44,516 bases of DNA, taken from NCBI GenBank assembly GCA_944322885.1, contig CALUQH010000007.1, forward strand, positions 1-44,516, written 5' to 3'. A model generated the notes under the pieces. It saw only the letters and a program-made list of their open reading frames with translations. It was not told the origin of the DNA and ran no database searches. Shown piece after piece: positions 8,088-15,766 of this stretch; within the stretch, counting starts at the first letter, position 1; each line of letters begins with the position of its first letter. The position numbers and the translations under genes are program-made. This DNA comes from Candidatus Gastranaerophilales bacterium (GTDB lineage: Bacteria > Cyanobacteriota > Vampirovibrionia > Gastranaerophilales > Gastranaerophilaceae).

Positions 8088-8160
8088 AATTTTAAGTTTA
8101 AGTGCAATTGGTAGAAAAGCTTAAACATTGTACAAAATATACCCAAAGGAGAAAATTAAA

Positions 8161-8700
8161 ATGTCACGTATTGGTAAAAAACCTATAGAAATTCCGCAAG
8201 GAGTTGAAGTTAAAATTGAAGGTCATACAGTTACTGTTAAAGGCCCTCATGGAACAGAAACAGTACATATTCGCCCTGAAATTGAAGTGAAAGTTGAAGA
8301 TAACCATATTGTTTTATCAAAAATTGGTGATTCTAGAGAAACAGATGCTTTATACGGCCTTTCAAGAACTTTAGTTGCTAACGCTGTTCACGGTGTTAAA
8401 GAACAGTTTGAAAAAAGATTGGAAATTCAGGGTGTTGGTTACCGTGCAAACATGGAAGGCAAAAACTTAAACTTAGCTTTAGGTTATTCTCACCCTGTTA
8501 TTGTTGAACCGCCTGAAGGAATTACTATTTCTGTTGAAGCTAACACAAAAATTTCAGTAAAAGGCTCTAACAAACAAACTGTAGGTGATGTTGCAGCATT
8601 CATCAGATCTAAACGTCCTCCTGAAGTTTACAAAGGAAAAGGTGTTAGATATGAAGGCGAACACATCAGACGTAAAGCCGGTAAAGCAGGTAAAAAATAG
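8161..8700 (+). CDS. rplF: 50S ribosomal protein L6
   Basis: L6 lies near the sarcin-ricin loop and factor-binding site. The 179-residue protein has the usual duplicated fold. It starts MSRIGKKPIEIPQGVEV and ends with RPPEVYKGKGVRYEGE and a lysine-rich tail. The open frame extends upstream to 8128, but AAAGGAG right before the ATG at 8161 and the conserved MSRIGKKPI start settle the choice. Confidence 0.97.
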   Translation: MSRIGKKPIEIPQGVEVKIEGHTVTVKGPHGTETVHIRPEIEVKVEDNHIVLSKIGDSRETDALYGLSRTLVANAVHGVKEQFEKRLEIQGVGYRANMEGKNLNLALGYSHPVIVEPPEGITISVEANTKISVKGSNKQTVGDVAAFIRSKRPPEVYKGKGVRYEGEHIRRKAGKAGKK

Positions 8701-8740
8701 ATAGCAGTCAGCAAACGTAAGTGAGCTATACTGATATCTT

Positions 8741-8762
8741 ATCCCGAACTTGTTTCGGGGAT
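8741..8762 (+). repeat. Palindromic repeat, CCCGAACTTGTTTCGGG type, copy 2
   Basis: TCCCGAACTTGTTTCGGGG with flanking AT/AT pairing repeats the core seen between rplD and rplW. A wider CTTATC/GATAAG pairing encloses it. It lies in the 154-base rplF-rplR spacer. Confidence 0.7.
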
Positions 8763-8854
8763 TGCAAACCGAATATAAGATAAGAAAACAAAGCCCGTAT
8801 AAACCCTTGAAATGGTTCTTCAAGAAGGTTTGGGTACAAGAAAGGGAAAATAAA

Positions 8855-9223
8855 ATGATTAAACAAGAAGCCAGAAAACCAAAAGTTCAAAAAAGACACA
8901 GAACTATAAGAGTTAAATTGTCAGGAACGGCTGAATTTCCGAGATTGGCAGTTTACAGAAGCACAAAACACATTTACGCACAGTTAATTGATGACGTAAA
9001 CCATGTAACTTTAGCATCTGCTTCTTCCAATGACAAAGATTTAAAATCTAAATTGTCACATGGCGGAAATATTGAAGCTGCAAAAGTTGTAGGTGAAGCT
9101 ATAGCTCAAAAAGCTAAAAAAGCAGGAATTGAATGCGTAGTATTTGACCGCGGAGGTTTCTTATACCACGGTCGTGTAGCTGCTCTGGCTGATGCTGCAA
9201 GAGAAGCAGGCTTGATGTTCTAG
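8855..9223 (+). CDS. rplR: 50S ribosomal protein L18
   Basis: L18 brings 5S rRNA into the central protuberance. The 122-residue protein has the family segments [14 protein letters not shown] and the C-terminal [21 protein letters not shown] start at ATG 8855, preceded by AAAGGGA, not at the upstream open-frame limit of 8750, whose translation is repeat sequence. It is the last ribosomal gene of the cluster here; rpsE does not follow. Confidence 0.97.
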   Translation: MIKQEARKPKVQKRHRTIRVKLSGTAEFPRLAVYRSTKHIYAQLIDDVNHVTLASASSNDKDLKSKLSHGGNIEAAKVVGEAIAQKAKKAGIECVVFDRGGFLYHGRVAALADAAREAGLMF

Positions 9224-9299
9224 AAGCGGGCACCTACACCCACCACTAAGACGCTAAAGAAGGAGCTTGCTGCTCAACTCAATATATATAAATATAAGA

Positions 9300-9388
9300 A
9301 AACATTTTGTCATGCTGAATTTATTTCAGCATCCCTGTAGCTCCTGAAACAAGTTCAGGATGACAGGCGGGCAAAATGTTTTTTTATT
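9300..9388 (+). terminator. Compound hairpin repeat and terminator ending the ribosomal cluster
   Basis: AACATTTTG near 9301 pairs with CAAAATGTT near 9372-9380, enclosing two hairpins, GCTGAA/TTCAGC and TCCTGAA/TTCAGGA. A T-run follows. The second hairpin, read on the other strand, is TCCTGAACTTGTTTCAGGA. That is the repeat seen at 1654 and 8742 with C-G stem pairs changed to T-A. It likely ends the rpsH-rplR transcript. Confidence 0.65.
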
Positions 9389-9468
9389 ATTTTAATACTT
9401 AAAAAATAATTAATTATTTCAGGTTTTCAAATTTTTTATATTATCATATATAGTAGGAGATACTGAAT

Positions 9469-10515
9469 ATGGAATATAAAGATTACTATGATATATTGGG
9501 TGTAAAACGTGATGCAACCGAAGCCGAGATTAAATCAGCCTATAGAAAACTTGCACGTAAATATCACCCTGATGTTAATAAAACTAAAGAAGCCGAGAGT
9601 AAATTTAAAGATATTAATGAAGCTTATGAAGTTTTAGGAGATAAACAAAAACGTGACAGATATGACAGTTTAGGCTCTAACTGGCAAGGAGGTCAAAGTT
9701 GGACACCGCCTCCGGGATTTGAACAGTATGGTTTTGGCGGCGGTCAGGGCGGAAATTACCAGAGCTTCAGTTTTAACGGCGAAGATTTAGGTGGTTTCTC
9801 CGACTTTTTCAGCTCATTATTCGGTGATATGATGGGCGGAGGCGGCAGAACTCATGGTATGAACTTTGGCGGCTTTGATTTCGGCGGGGCGCAACAACAA
9901 AGAACAACTTCACGCAGAAGAACTACCGGACAGACCTCAAAATCAGAAGATCTTGATATCACAATGACTTTAAATGTCACTGTTAAGGATATTTTTGAGC
10001 AAAAACCAATAACTGTAAAGTTTAACAATATGGAACGCTGTACAAAATGTTCAGGCAACGGGGGCTATTGCAGTGAATGCGGCGGTACAGGTTTTAAATC
10101 AGAACCGAAATCTATAAAAGTTAAACTTCCGCCAAATATTACAGAAGGCCAGAAGGTCAGAATTAAAGGCGAAGGGAAATCTGATTCTTACGGAAGAAAG
10201 GGCGATTTATACCTTATAGTTAATATAAAAGATAAAGAATATGAGGTTAACGGCTCTGACTTAACTAAAGAAATAGAAATTACACCGCCTGAGGCAGTGC
10301 TCGGGACAAAAAAAGAAATAGATACGCTGCATGGTAAAATAAGTATTAAGATTCCCCCCAGAACATCTTCCGGCCAATCTTTAAGATTAAAAGGGCTTGG
10401 ATTACCCCAAAAAGCAGGCGGATACGGAAATTTAAATGCAAAAATTAAAATTGTAATACCGAAAAACTTATCGGATAAACAAATTGAGCTTTACAAAAAA
10501 ATTGCAGAGTTATAA
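9469..10515 (+). CDS. DnaJ-type cochaperone with reduced zinc finger
   Basis: J-domain proteins stimulate the ATPase of DnaK and hand over clients. The 348-residue protein has an N-terminal J domain (about 1-70, HPD at 33-35) and a Gly/Phe-rich linker (about 85-140). Only two CxxC pairs follow (C191/C194 and C201/C204), where canonical DnaJ has four. Two C-terminal substrate-binding beta domains run from about 160 to 340. It therefore lies between DnaJ and CbpA types and could bind one zinc. GGAG lies before the ATG. The nearby terminator suggests independent transcription. Confidence 0.9.
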   Translation: MEYKDYYDILGVKRDATEAEIKSAYRKLARKYHPDVNKTKEAESKFKDINEAYEVLGDKQKRDRYDSLGSNWQGGQSWTPPPGFEQYGFGGGQGGNYQSFSFNGEDLGGFSDFFSSLFGDMMGGGGRTHGMNFGGFDFGGAQQQRTTSRRRTTGQTSKSEDLDITMTLNVTVKDIFEQKPITVKFNNMERCTKCSGNGGYCSECGGTGFKSEPKSIKVKLPPNITEGQKVRIKGEGKSDSYGRKGDLYLIVNIKDKEYEVNGSDLTKEIEITPPEAVLGTKKEIDTLHGKISIKIPPRTSSGQSLRLKGLGLPQKAGGYGNLNAKIKIVIPKNLSDKQIELYKKIAEL

Positions 10516-10530
10516 AACTAAACAAAAACA

Positions 10531-10559
10531 TTGACAATATCCCTCAATATATGCACAAT
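10531..10559 (+). promoter_or_regulatory. Likely promoter of the gcv genes
   Basis: A perfect TTGACA at 10531-10536 is followed after 17 bases by CACAAT at 10554-10559, in the gap between dnaJ and gcvT. A start near 10566 leaves a leader of about 20 bases containing the ribosome binding site GGGGGA. No glycine riboswitch is present, as the leader is too short. Confidence 0.5.
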
Positions 10560-10587
10560 ATACATATACAAATTGGGGGATATTTTT

Positions 10588-11691
10588 ATGACAAAAGAAA
10601 CATTCTTACACGACAAACATATTGCACTGGGCGCCAAAATGGTTGACTTCGCGGGGTGGGAAATGCCTGTTCAGTACACATCAATCATTGAAGAACACAA
10701 AAATGTCCGCGAAAATGTCGGTCTGTTTGATGTTTCCCACATGGGGGAAGTGTTTGTTTCGGGAAAAGATTCAGTTGAGTTTCTTAATAAAATTGTTCCT
10801 CAGGATATTTCCAAACTTAATTATGAAAAAGCTGTTTATTGCCAACTTACAAACAAAAACGGCGGTCTTATTGATGATTTGATTATATACAAACTCGGAA
10901 TTTTAGAATATCTTGTAATCTGTAACGCCTCGCGAATTGATGAGGATTTAAACTGGATGGTAAGAAACAGCAAGGAATTTGATGTAAAAATAGATAACCA
11001 GTCACATAATTATTCACTTCTTGCCGTTCAGGGGCCGAAGGCTGACGCTTTAATGAGAAAACTCGGTCTTACAACACAACAGGAATCTTTTACTATTAAA
11101 CCTGATAAAGTTGGATGGATTAAGGTGCTTGTGTCCCGTACAGGATACACGGGCGAGGACGGTTACGAAATTCTTGTTGAAAACAAACATTCCGAATACC
11201 TATGGGATAAAATTCTTGAAGAGGGTAAGCATTTCGGAATCAAACCAATAGGCCTCGGAGCCCGCGATACATTGAGATTAGAAGCAGCATTACACCTGTA
11301 CGGCAACGATTTGGATGAAAATACGACGCCTGTTGAAGCTGGTTTGAGCTGGTCAATCCCCAAAGATAAAAAAGAATATTATAACGGAAAAGAAGTTATA
11401 GAAGAACAGCTAAAAAACGGCGGGACAAAAAAACTTGTAGGTTTAAAAATGCTTGATAAATCAATTGCACGCCACGAATATGAAGTTTTCTATAAGGGAG
11501 AAAAAACCGGAGTTATTACAAGCGGTGCACCGTCTCCCATGCTTGGGACAAATATAGCATTAGCTTATGTAAAAAATAATAACGAAATTTGCACAGGGAC
11601 AGTTGTTCAAGTTATGATAAGAGAAAAACTTCATGATGCGGAAATCGTAAAAAGACCGTTTATACAAAAAAGAAATAAAGTTAAGTTATAA
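10588..11691 (+). CDS. gcvT: Aminomethyltransferase (glycine cleavage T protein)
   Basis: GcvT moves the aminomethyl carbon from lipoylated GcvH to tetrahydrofolate, releasing ammonia. The protein starts MTKETFLHDKHIALGAKMVD and contains VGLFDVSHMGEV, characteristic of the folate-binding family, and GYTGEDGYEI near the middle. I start at ATG 10588 (367 residues), after a strong GGGGGA. The upstream in-frame extension to 10531 overlaps the promoter. gcvH follows after 19 bases. Confidence 0.95.
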   Translation: MTKETFLHDKHIALGAKMVDFAGWEMPVQYTSIIEEHKNVRENVGLFDVSHMGEVFVSGKDSVEFLNKIVPQDISKLNYEKAVYCQLTNKNGGLIDDLIIYKLGILEYLVICNASRIDEDLNWMVRNSKEFDVKIDNQSHNYSLLAVQGPKADALMRKLGLTTQQESFTIKPDKVGWIKVLVSRTGYTGEDGYEILVENKHSEYLWDKILEEGKHFGIKPIGLGARDTLRLEAALHLYGNDLDENTTPVEAGLSWSIPKDKKEYYNGKEVIEEQLKNGGTKKLVGLKMLDKSIARHEYEVFYKGEKTGVITSGAPSPMLGTNIALAYVKNNNEICTGTVVQVMIREKLHDAEIVKRPFIQKRNKVKL

Positions 11692-11710
11692 AAAATGGAG
11701 AATGAAAATT

Positions 11711-12091
11711 ATGCCGGAAAATCTATTATGTTCTAAATCACATGAATACCTATCAGACAACGGAGATAATACATTTACAATAGGTTTAACTGATTATGCT
11801 GTTGAGCAACTCGGTGATATAGTATTTTTAGAACTTCCTGAGGAGGGAACTGAATTCAAAAAGGGCGAAACTTTCGCGACTGTAGAATCCGTCAAAGCAG
11901 CATCTGAAATTTATATGCCTATCAGCGGTAAAATTATTGAAGTCAACAATAATGCTGTCGAAACTCCTGAAATTTTAAATGAAGACAGTCTTGAAAAAGG
12001 ATGGCTTGTTAAAATTGAAGCTACAGGCAATGTAGAAGCAGAAGAAGCTGATTTATTGGAATACGAAGATTACAAAGAAGAATTGGAATAA
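11711..12091 (+). CDS. gcvH: Glycine cleavage H protein
   Basis: GcvH carries the lipoyl arm that shuttles the aminomethyl group between P, T and L proteins. The lipoylation site is the lysine of ATVESVKAASEIY (about K62). I prefer the ATG at 11711 (126 residues) because GGAG at 11697-11700 is ten bases away. The in-frame ATG at 11702 is only one base from it. No lipoate ligase or dihydrolipoamide dehydrogenase is nearby. Confidence 0.94.
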   Translation: MPENLLCSKSHEYLSDNGDNTFTIGLTDYAVEQLGDIVFLELPEEGTEFKKGETFATVESVKAASEIYMPISGKIIEVNNNAVETPEILNEDSLEKGWLVKIEATGNVEAEEADLLEYEDYKEELE

Positions 12092-12093
12092 AA

Positions 12094-13332
12094 ATGAAAA
12101 ACTTTTTAGTACACAGTGATGAAGTAAAACGTGAAATGCTTGATAGTATAGGAGTTTCCAGTATAGAAGATTTATTCAGGCAAATTCCTAAACAAGCACG
12201 CATGGCACAAATGAAATTAGAACCTGCCATTAGCGAAATGGATGTACAAAAACGGATTAAAGCTCTTGCGAAAAAAAATAATACAGATTTTACAACATTT
12301 CTCGGAGCAGGGGTATATAACAAATTTATTCCCGCCTGCATTTCACAGGTTGCTGGCAGATTTGAATTTCTGACGGCATACACGCCTTACCAGCCGGAAA
12401 TCTCACAGGGTACTCTTCAGGTTATGTACGAATTCCAAACAATGATATGCCGTTTAACTGGAATGGATGTTTCCAATGCTACCGTATATGACGGCGCAAC
12501 AGCCTGTGCGGAAGCAATTTTGATGGCTGTAAGAATATCTAAAAAAGATAAAGTGCTTGTATCAAACAAACTTAACCCCGAATATATTAATGTAATCAAG
12601 ACTTACTGCTGGGCAAGCAATATTCAAATTAACATGTTTGATGAAATTCCAGAAAATACGTCAGACTTTGCCTGTATAATGATACAAAATCCTGATTTTT
12701 ACGGAGAAATTATACAAACACCTGCAGTTGATACATTATTAATTGTTTGTACAAATATATCAGCACTCGCACTTATTGAACCGCCATACAACGCGAATAT
12801 TGTTGTAGGAGATATTCAAACTTTAGGTCTGCCTATGTCTTATGGCGGGCCGTATGCAGGTTTTATAGCCTGTAAAGAAAAATATTTACGCCAAATTCCC
12901 GGACGTCTTGCAGGCAGAACAGTTGATGCAGAAGGCAATCCTGCATATTGTTTAACTATTCAAACCAGAGAACAACACATAAAACGGGAAAAAGCCACAA
13001 GCAACATTTGTTCAAATCAGGCTTTAATGGGCTTATGTGCAACTTTATATCTCACGGTTATGGGGGAAAAGGGCTTCAAACAGGCATCATATCTGTCAGC
13101 AAAAATGGCTCACAAACTGTCAGAAAAACTTGCACAAAAAGGTATAAAAACTCTAAATAAACAGTTTTTTAATGAATTTGTTATTCAAGTAAAAGACGCA
13201 GAGAAAACTCTTTCAAAGCTTAAAGAAAATAATATTATAGGCGGTCTAAAGCTGGATAACAGCAAAATACTTGTTGCTGCAACAGAAATGATTACAGACG
13301 AAGATATAGAAAAATATTCAAACTGCCTTTAA
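12094..13332 (+). CDS. gcvPA: Glycine dehydrogenase (decarboxylating) subunit 1
   Basis: GcvPA is the N-terminal half of the two-subunit P protein, which decarboxylates glycine with PLP. The sequence (412 residues) shows the family segments FLGAGVYNKFIP, YTPYQPEISQGTLQ and MSYGGPYAGFIACKEKYLRQ (20 residues). It starts two bases after the gcvH stop. In this split form the PLP lysine resides in GcvPB, which is not downstream; the next gene is on the other strand. It is somewhat shorter than the usual 440 or so but reads as complete. Confidence 0.94.
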   Translation: MKNFLVHSDEVKREMLDSIGVSSIEDLFRQIPKQARMAQMKLEPAISEMDVQKRIKALAKKNNTDFTTFLGAGVYNKFIPACISQVAGRFEFLTAYTPYQPEISQGTLQVMYEFQTMICRLTGMDVSNATVYDGATACAEAILMAVRISKKDKVLVSNKLNPEYINVIKTYCWASNIQINMFDEIPENTSDFACIMIQNPDFYGEIIQTPAVDTLLIVCTNISALALIEPPYNANIVVGDIQTLGLPMSYGGPYAGFIACKEKYLRQIPGRLAGRTVDAEGNPAYCLTIQTREQHIKREKATSNICSNQALMGLCATLYLTVMGEKGFKQASYLSAKMAHKLSEKLAQKGIKTLNKQFFNEFVIQVKDAEKTLSKLKENNIIGGLKLDNSKILVAATEMITDEDIEKYSNCL

Positions 13333-13673
13333 GCCTGCTTAAATGAATTATAAAAAACTGAAAACACCTTTTTAGGGCTTTCAAATTTCTTAAGAGAACA
13401 GCCCTTTATAAAATACATGTTTTCATCAGTTTCAATCATTAAATTAATTCTTTTTTTTGAACTTTTCCAAGAATTTAGAAAATCAGCAACTTCACCATCC
13501 GGATTGTCAGCCTTTACATCAATTAAACCGCTGGATTGGGTAACAGTAGGACGTTTAACCTCTTTTTCATCAATATATACCGTTGTATAATTTTGTTTTG
13601 TTTCCGGTGGATTGTCAATTTTAGCCCTAAATGATAAATTTGAATCCAATTCTGTAATTGTAACGTCCTGCAT
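13329..13673 (-). CDS. Unknown 114-residue protein
   Basis: I do not recognise this protein. It has no signal peptide or membrane segment and looks like a small soluble beta-rich domain, with charged middle and C-terminal parts. Its stop overlaps the gcvPA stop by four bases in tail-to-tail orientation. A GGGA lies nine bases before the ATG. It lies downstream of tRNA-Val on the same strand. It could be lineage-specific. Confidence 0.6.
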   Translation of the reverse strand: MQDVTITELDSNLSFRAKIDNPPETKQNYTTVYIDEKEVKRPTVTQSSGLIDVKADNPDGEVADFLNSWKSSKKRINLMIETDENMYFIKGCSLKKFESPKKVFSVFYNSFKQA

Positions 13674-13807
13674 AATAAAATCCCGTTTTAATATCCTTAT
13701 GTTGCTTTTTTAGTTGTACAACAGTATGTAGTGATCTTTTCTTTTTTGCCTCTTCTTTAATATGAATAAACATAAGCAAAAAATATTTAAGTGTTGCTTT
13801 CTTTTGG

Positions 13808-13840
13808 GTTACTTTTTCTTTATGCTAAAGAAAAAGTAAC
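13808..13840 (-). repeat. Perfect hairpin touching the tRNA-Val 3' end
   Basis: GTTACTTTTTCTTT pairs perfectly with AAAGAAAAAGTAAC around the loop ATGCT (14 base pairs). On the minus strand it begins immediately after the discriminator base of tRNA-Val. It lacks a strong T-run after the stem, so it may be a palindromic repeat inserted at the tRNA end or a processing or termination signal. Confidence 0.6.
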
Positions 13841-13913
13841 TGGGCGATACGTGACTCGAACACGTGACCCTCACAACGTCAATGTGATGCGCTACCAACT
13901 GCGCTAATCGCCC
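13841..13913 (-). tRNA. tRNA-Val (GAC)
   Basis: Read on the minus strand it folds as a complete cloverleaf. The acceptor stem is GGGCGAT/ATCGCCC, the D arm GCGC/GCGC, and the anticodon stem TCACA/TGTGA with loop TTGACGT (anticodon GAC). The T arm is ACGTG-TTCGAGT-CACGT, with discriminator A. CCA is not encoded. The start of the same tRNA is partly duplicated just upstream. Confidence 0.93.
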
Positions 13914-13929
13914 GTATTTTAAATGTGCT

Positions 13930-14016
13930 GTAAAAACTTTCAGTTTTTACGCGATGCGCTACCCCTCTCACAAAACAATTATCAATTGTTTTGCTCGGCA
14001 GAGTGCTAATCGCCCG
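13930..14016 (-). pseudogene. Broken tRNA-Val copy carrying palindromes
   Basis: On the minus strand the 5' end CGGGCGATTAGC and the D-arm remnant GGTAGCGCATC of tRNA-Val are repeated. The D-loop is replaced by about 41 bases containing the hairpin CAAAACAATT-ATC-AATTGTTTTG within CTCT/AGAG. Everything after the D arm is replaced by a second hairpin, GTAAAAACT-TTC-AGTTTTTAC (13930-13950). The anticodon and T arms are missing, so it cannot be a tRNA. Confidence 0.75.
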
Positions 14017-14039
14017 TAAATTAATTGTAGCACAAAAAT

Positions 14040-14741
14040 TTAAAAATGCATAGCATCAACTTGTTTTAAAATAGTTTGAATATCTTTTAAAAGCTCGCTT
14101 TCCATAAATAACAATTCCTGCTTGTTACAGTCATCGTTTTCATACTTCATTTTAGCAAGTTTTGTCATGACAACTTTGTTAAAAGATAAATATTCCGAAC
14201 AGTGTTCAATAATGTCAACGGCTCTATAAGGCACAGGGCGGTCATACAACCTCAATACAGACCTGAATATAACAACTAAAGTTTTAATTACATTATTTAG
14301 AACTTTTTTCATTTCTCTATCTGAGCGAATATTCATTAAGAAATTATTTTTATATTTTAAAAGAAGATTTTTAATCTCTGATTCGCATTCCAGACGTAAA
14401 AAATATTTATTTATATTGATTGACGGAACAAGGTCTTCTCCGTACAAAAGGCGGTAATTATCTTTCATATCAGAGTATTCAATAGTGTATACGTCGAACG
14501 AAGAATACCATTCATCTCTGTTCATAATTACAGGGACAGGATTTTTTGCCTTAACCCATTTTTGAACAGGTTTTGATATCGCATACAAATTCTCAGCAGT
14601 TAGCTGATTGGTAACAATCATAAGATTGAGATTATTTTTAGCATCCTCAACATTAGCCTGAGATCCGAACGCGAAAACAGATACTAAATTGTCACCTAAA
14701 TTAAATTTCAATTCCTCTAAAAATGTATCCAAATTTTTCAT
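14040..14741 (-). CDS. Degenerate nucleotidyltransferase-fold protein
   Basis: The N-terminus resembles polymerase-beta-type nucleotidyltransferases: SVFAFGSQAN carries the GS motif (about residues 26-27). The following Asp-x-Asp that would bind metal is N-L-N (about N37, N39), so classical catalysis is doubtful. The remainder is helical with a predicted HEPN-like or regulatory helical domain; that is a guess. I start at the ATG at 14741, eight bases after GGAAAGGG, rather than the TTG at 14762. It sits between the TPM gene and tRNA-Val on the same strand. Confidence 0.7.
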   Translation of the reverse strand: MKNLDTFLEELKFNLGDNLVSVFAFGSQANVEDAKNNLNLMIVTNQLTAENLYAISKPVQKWVKAKNPVPVIMNRDEWYSSFDVYTIEYSDMKDNYRLLYGEDLVPSININKYFLRLECESEIKNLLLKYKNNFLMNIRSDREMKKVLNNVIKTLVVIFRSVLRLYDRPVPYRAVDIIEHCSEYLSFNKVVMTKLAKMKYENDDCNKQELLFMESELLKDIQTILKQVDAMHF

Positions 14742-14839
14742 TCTTTTTGCCCTTTCCGCCAATATTCATCAGACTTTATATATTATCGTCAGTCACTCAC
14801 TTCCGTTCGTTCCAGCTTTTGCGCTACCGCCAACTATTT

Positions 14840-15535
14840 TTACCAACTTCCGGAACAGCCGCTTCCGCCAAAGCCTCCGCCTCCGCCAAAACCGCCGAAA
14901 CTGCCAGAATTAAATCTTCTGCGGCGTGGTGAACATAACGCTCCTAATATAACTATAGGCCAAGCCCACCAGGGAATATCACCTCTGCTGTTTTGGGAAC
15001 TTGAAGATGATAATGCCGGCGGACAGACACCTTGCTTTTTGATTTTAACACCTTCTGCCTGAGCAACAGTTTGCGCTAATAAGTAAGTACCTCTTCTTAT
15101 ACCTGATTCATAATTATTCTGCTTATAATAGGGCAAAATATCATTATTCATAATATTTTCAAGGGCGCTTACTGGAATTTTACTTTCAAGCCCCAGACCT
15201 TGCTCAATACGCATTCTGCGTTCACTTAATGCTGTTAAATAAACCATACCGTTATTTTTGCCGACAGCTCCAAGTTTGTACGACCTTCCGATATCAAGGG
15301 CTACATCTTCAACAGTTCTGCCATTCAAGGAAGGCAATGTCACAACAACAAGGTCTGCTCCGGATTTTTTCTGCAAATCCCAAAGTGTCATATTCAAATC
15401 ATTTTCAACTTCTTCAGAGAGCAAATTTGCCTCATCTGCAATAAATCCGTTAAACTTCAATGTAATATCTGCATTTGCGCCCAACGGCAAAAACACCAAA
15501 AGGAATAAAATTAATAACCAACTTTTCTTAAACAT
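14840..15535 (-). CDS. TPM-domain membrane protein
   Basis: The 231-residue protein has a signal peptide (about 1-22, cleavage after ANA). A TPM domain of the YgcG type follows (about 30-165, with ADLVVVTLPSLNGRTVED and YGL-like QGLGLESKIP). Then come a transmembrane segment (WWAWPIVILGAL) and a glycine-rich tail with FGGGGGFGG. That layout matches the TPM/YgcG family, whose members include phosphatase-like and photosystem II repair proteins; the function here is unknown. The domain would face outside the cytoplasm. Confidence 0.85.
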   Translation of the reverse strand: MFKKSWLLILFLLVFLPLGANADITLKFNGFIADEANLLSEEVENDLNMTLWDLQKKSGADLVVVTLPSLNGRTVEDVALDIGRSYKLGAVGKNNGMVYLTALSERRMRIEQGLGLESKIPVSALENIMNNDILPYYKQNNYESGIRRGTYLLAQTVAQAEGVKIKKQGVCPPALSSSSSQNSRGDIPWWAWPIVILGALCSPRRRRFNSGSFGGFGGGGGFGGSGCSGSW

Positions 15536-15589
15536 AAAAAAATTATATCAGTATATAAAGATTATGTCAAGCATAGATAAAATAAAAAA

Positions 15590-15661
15590 AGGCGACACCC
15601 AGATTCGAACTGGGGGATAAGAGCTTTGCAGGCTCCTGCCTTACCACTTGGCCATGTCGCC
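15590..15661 (-). tRNA. tRNA-Cys (GCA)
   Basis: On the minus strand it folds with acceptor GGCGACA/TGTCGCC, D arm GCC/GGC and anticodon loop CTGCAAA (anticodon GCA). The T arm is CCAG-TTCGAAT-CTGG, with discriminator U, normal for tRNA-Cys. CCA is not encoded. A run of T follows the 3' end and could terminate it. Confidence 0.93.
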
Positions 15662-15712
15662 TTATTCGTTTCTTTATAATAAAAAAGACATGATAAAAAG
15701 TCAAGGCAAGTA

Positions 15713-15741
15713 TTGACAAATATCCCAAAATAGTAAATAAT
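15713..15741 (+). promoter_or_regulatory. Promoter of the first prepilin-like gene
   Basis: TTGACA at 15713-15718 and AATAAT at 15736-15741 are spaced by 17 bases. A start near 15748 gives a leader of about 20 bases with GGAGG at 15755-15759, eight bases before the ATG at 15767. Strong signals upstream of a frame-shifted gene argue that the gene is not decaying. Confidence 0.7.
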
Positions 15742-15766
15742 AAAAGAAAAATTTGGAGGTTAAAAA

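Noticed and set aside
10531-10587. N-terminal extension of GcvT
   Set aside because: It overlaps the TTGACA promoter, and the family start follows a strong ribosome binding site at 10588.
13930-14016. A second functional tRNA-Val
   Set aside because: It has no anticodon or T arm, and its D-loop is replaced by a palindrome.
14689-14932. Plus-strand open frames opposite the nucleotidyltransferase and the Gly-rich TPM tail
   Set aside because: Their composition reflects the reverse of glycine-rich codons. They have no ribosome binding site and contradict clear genes on the minus strand.
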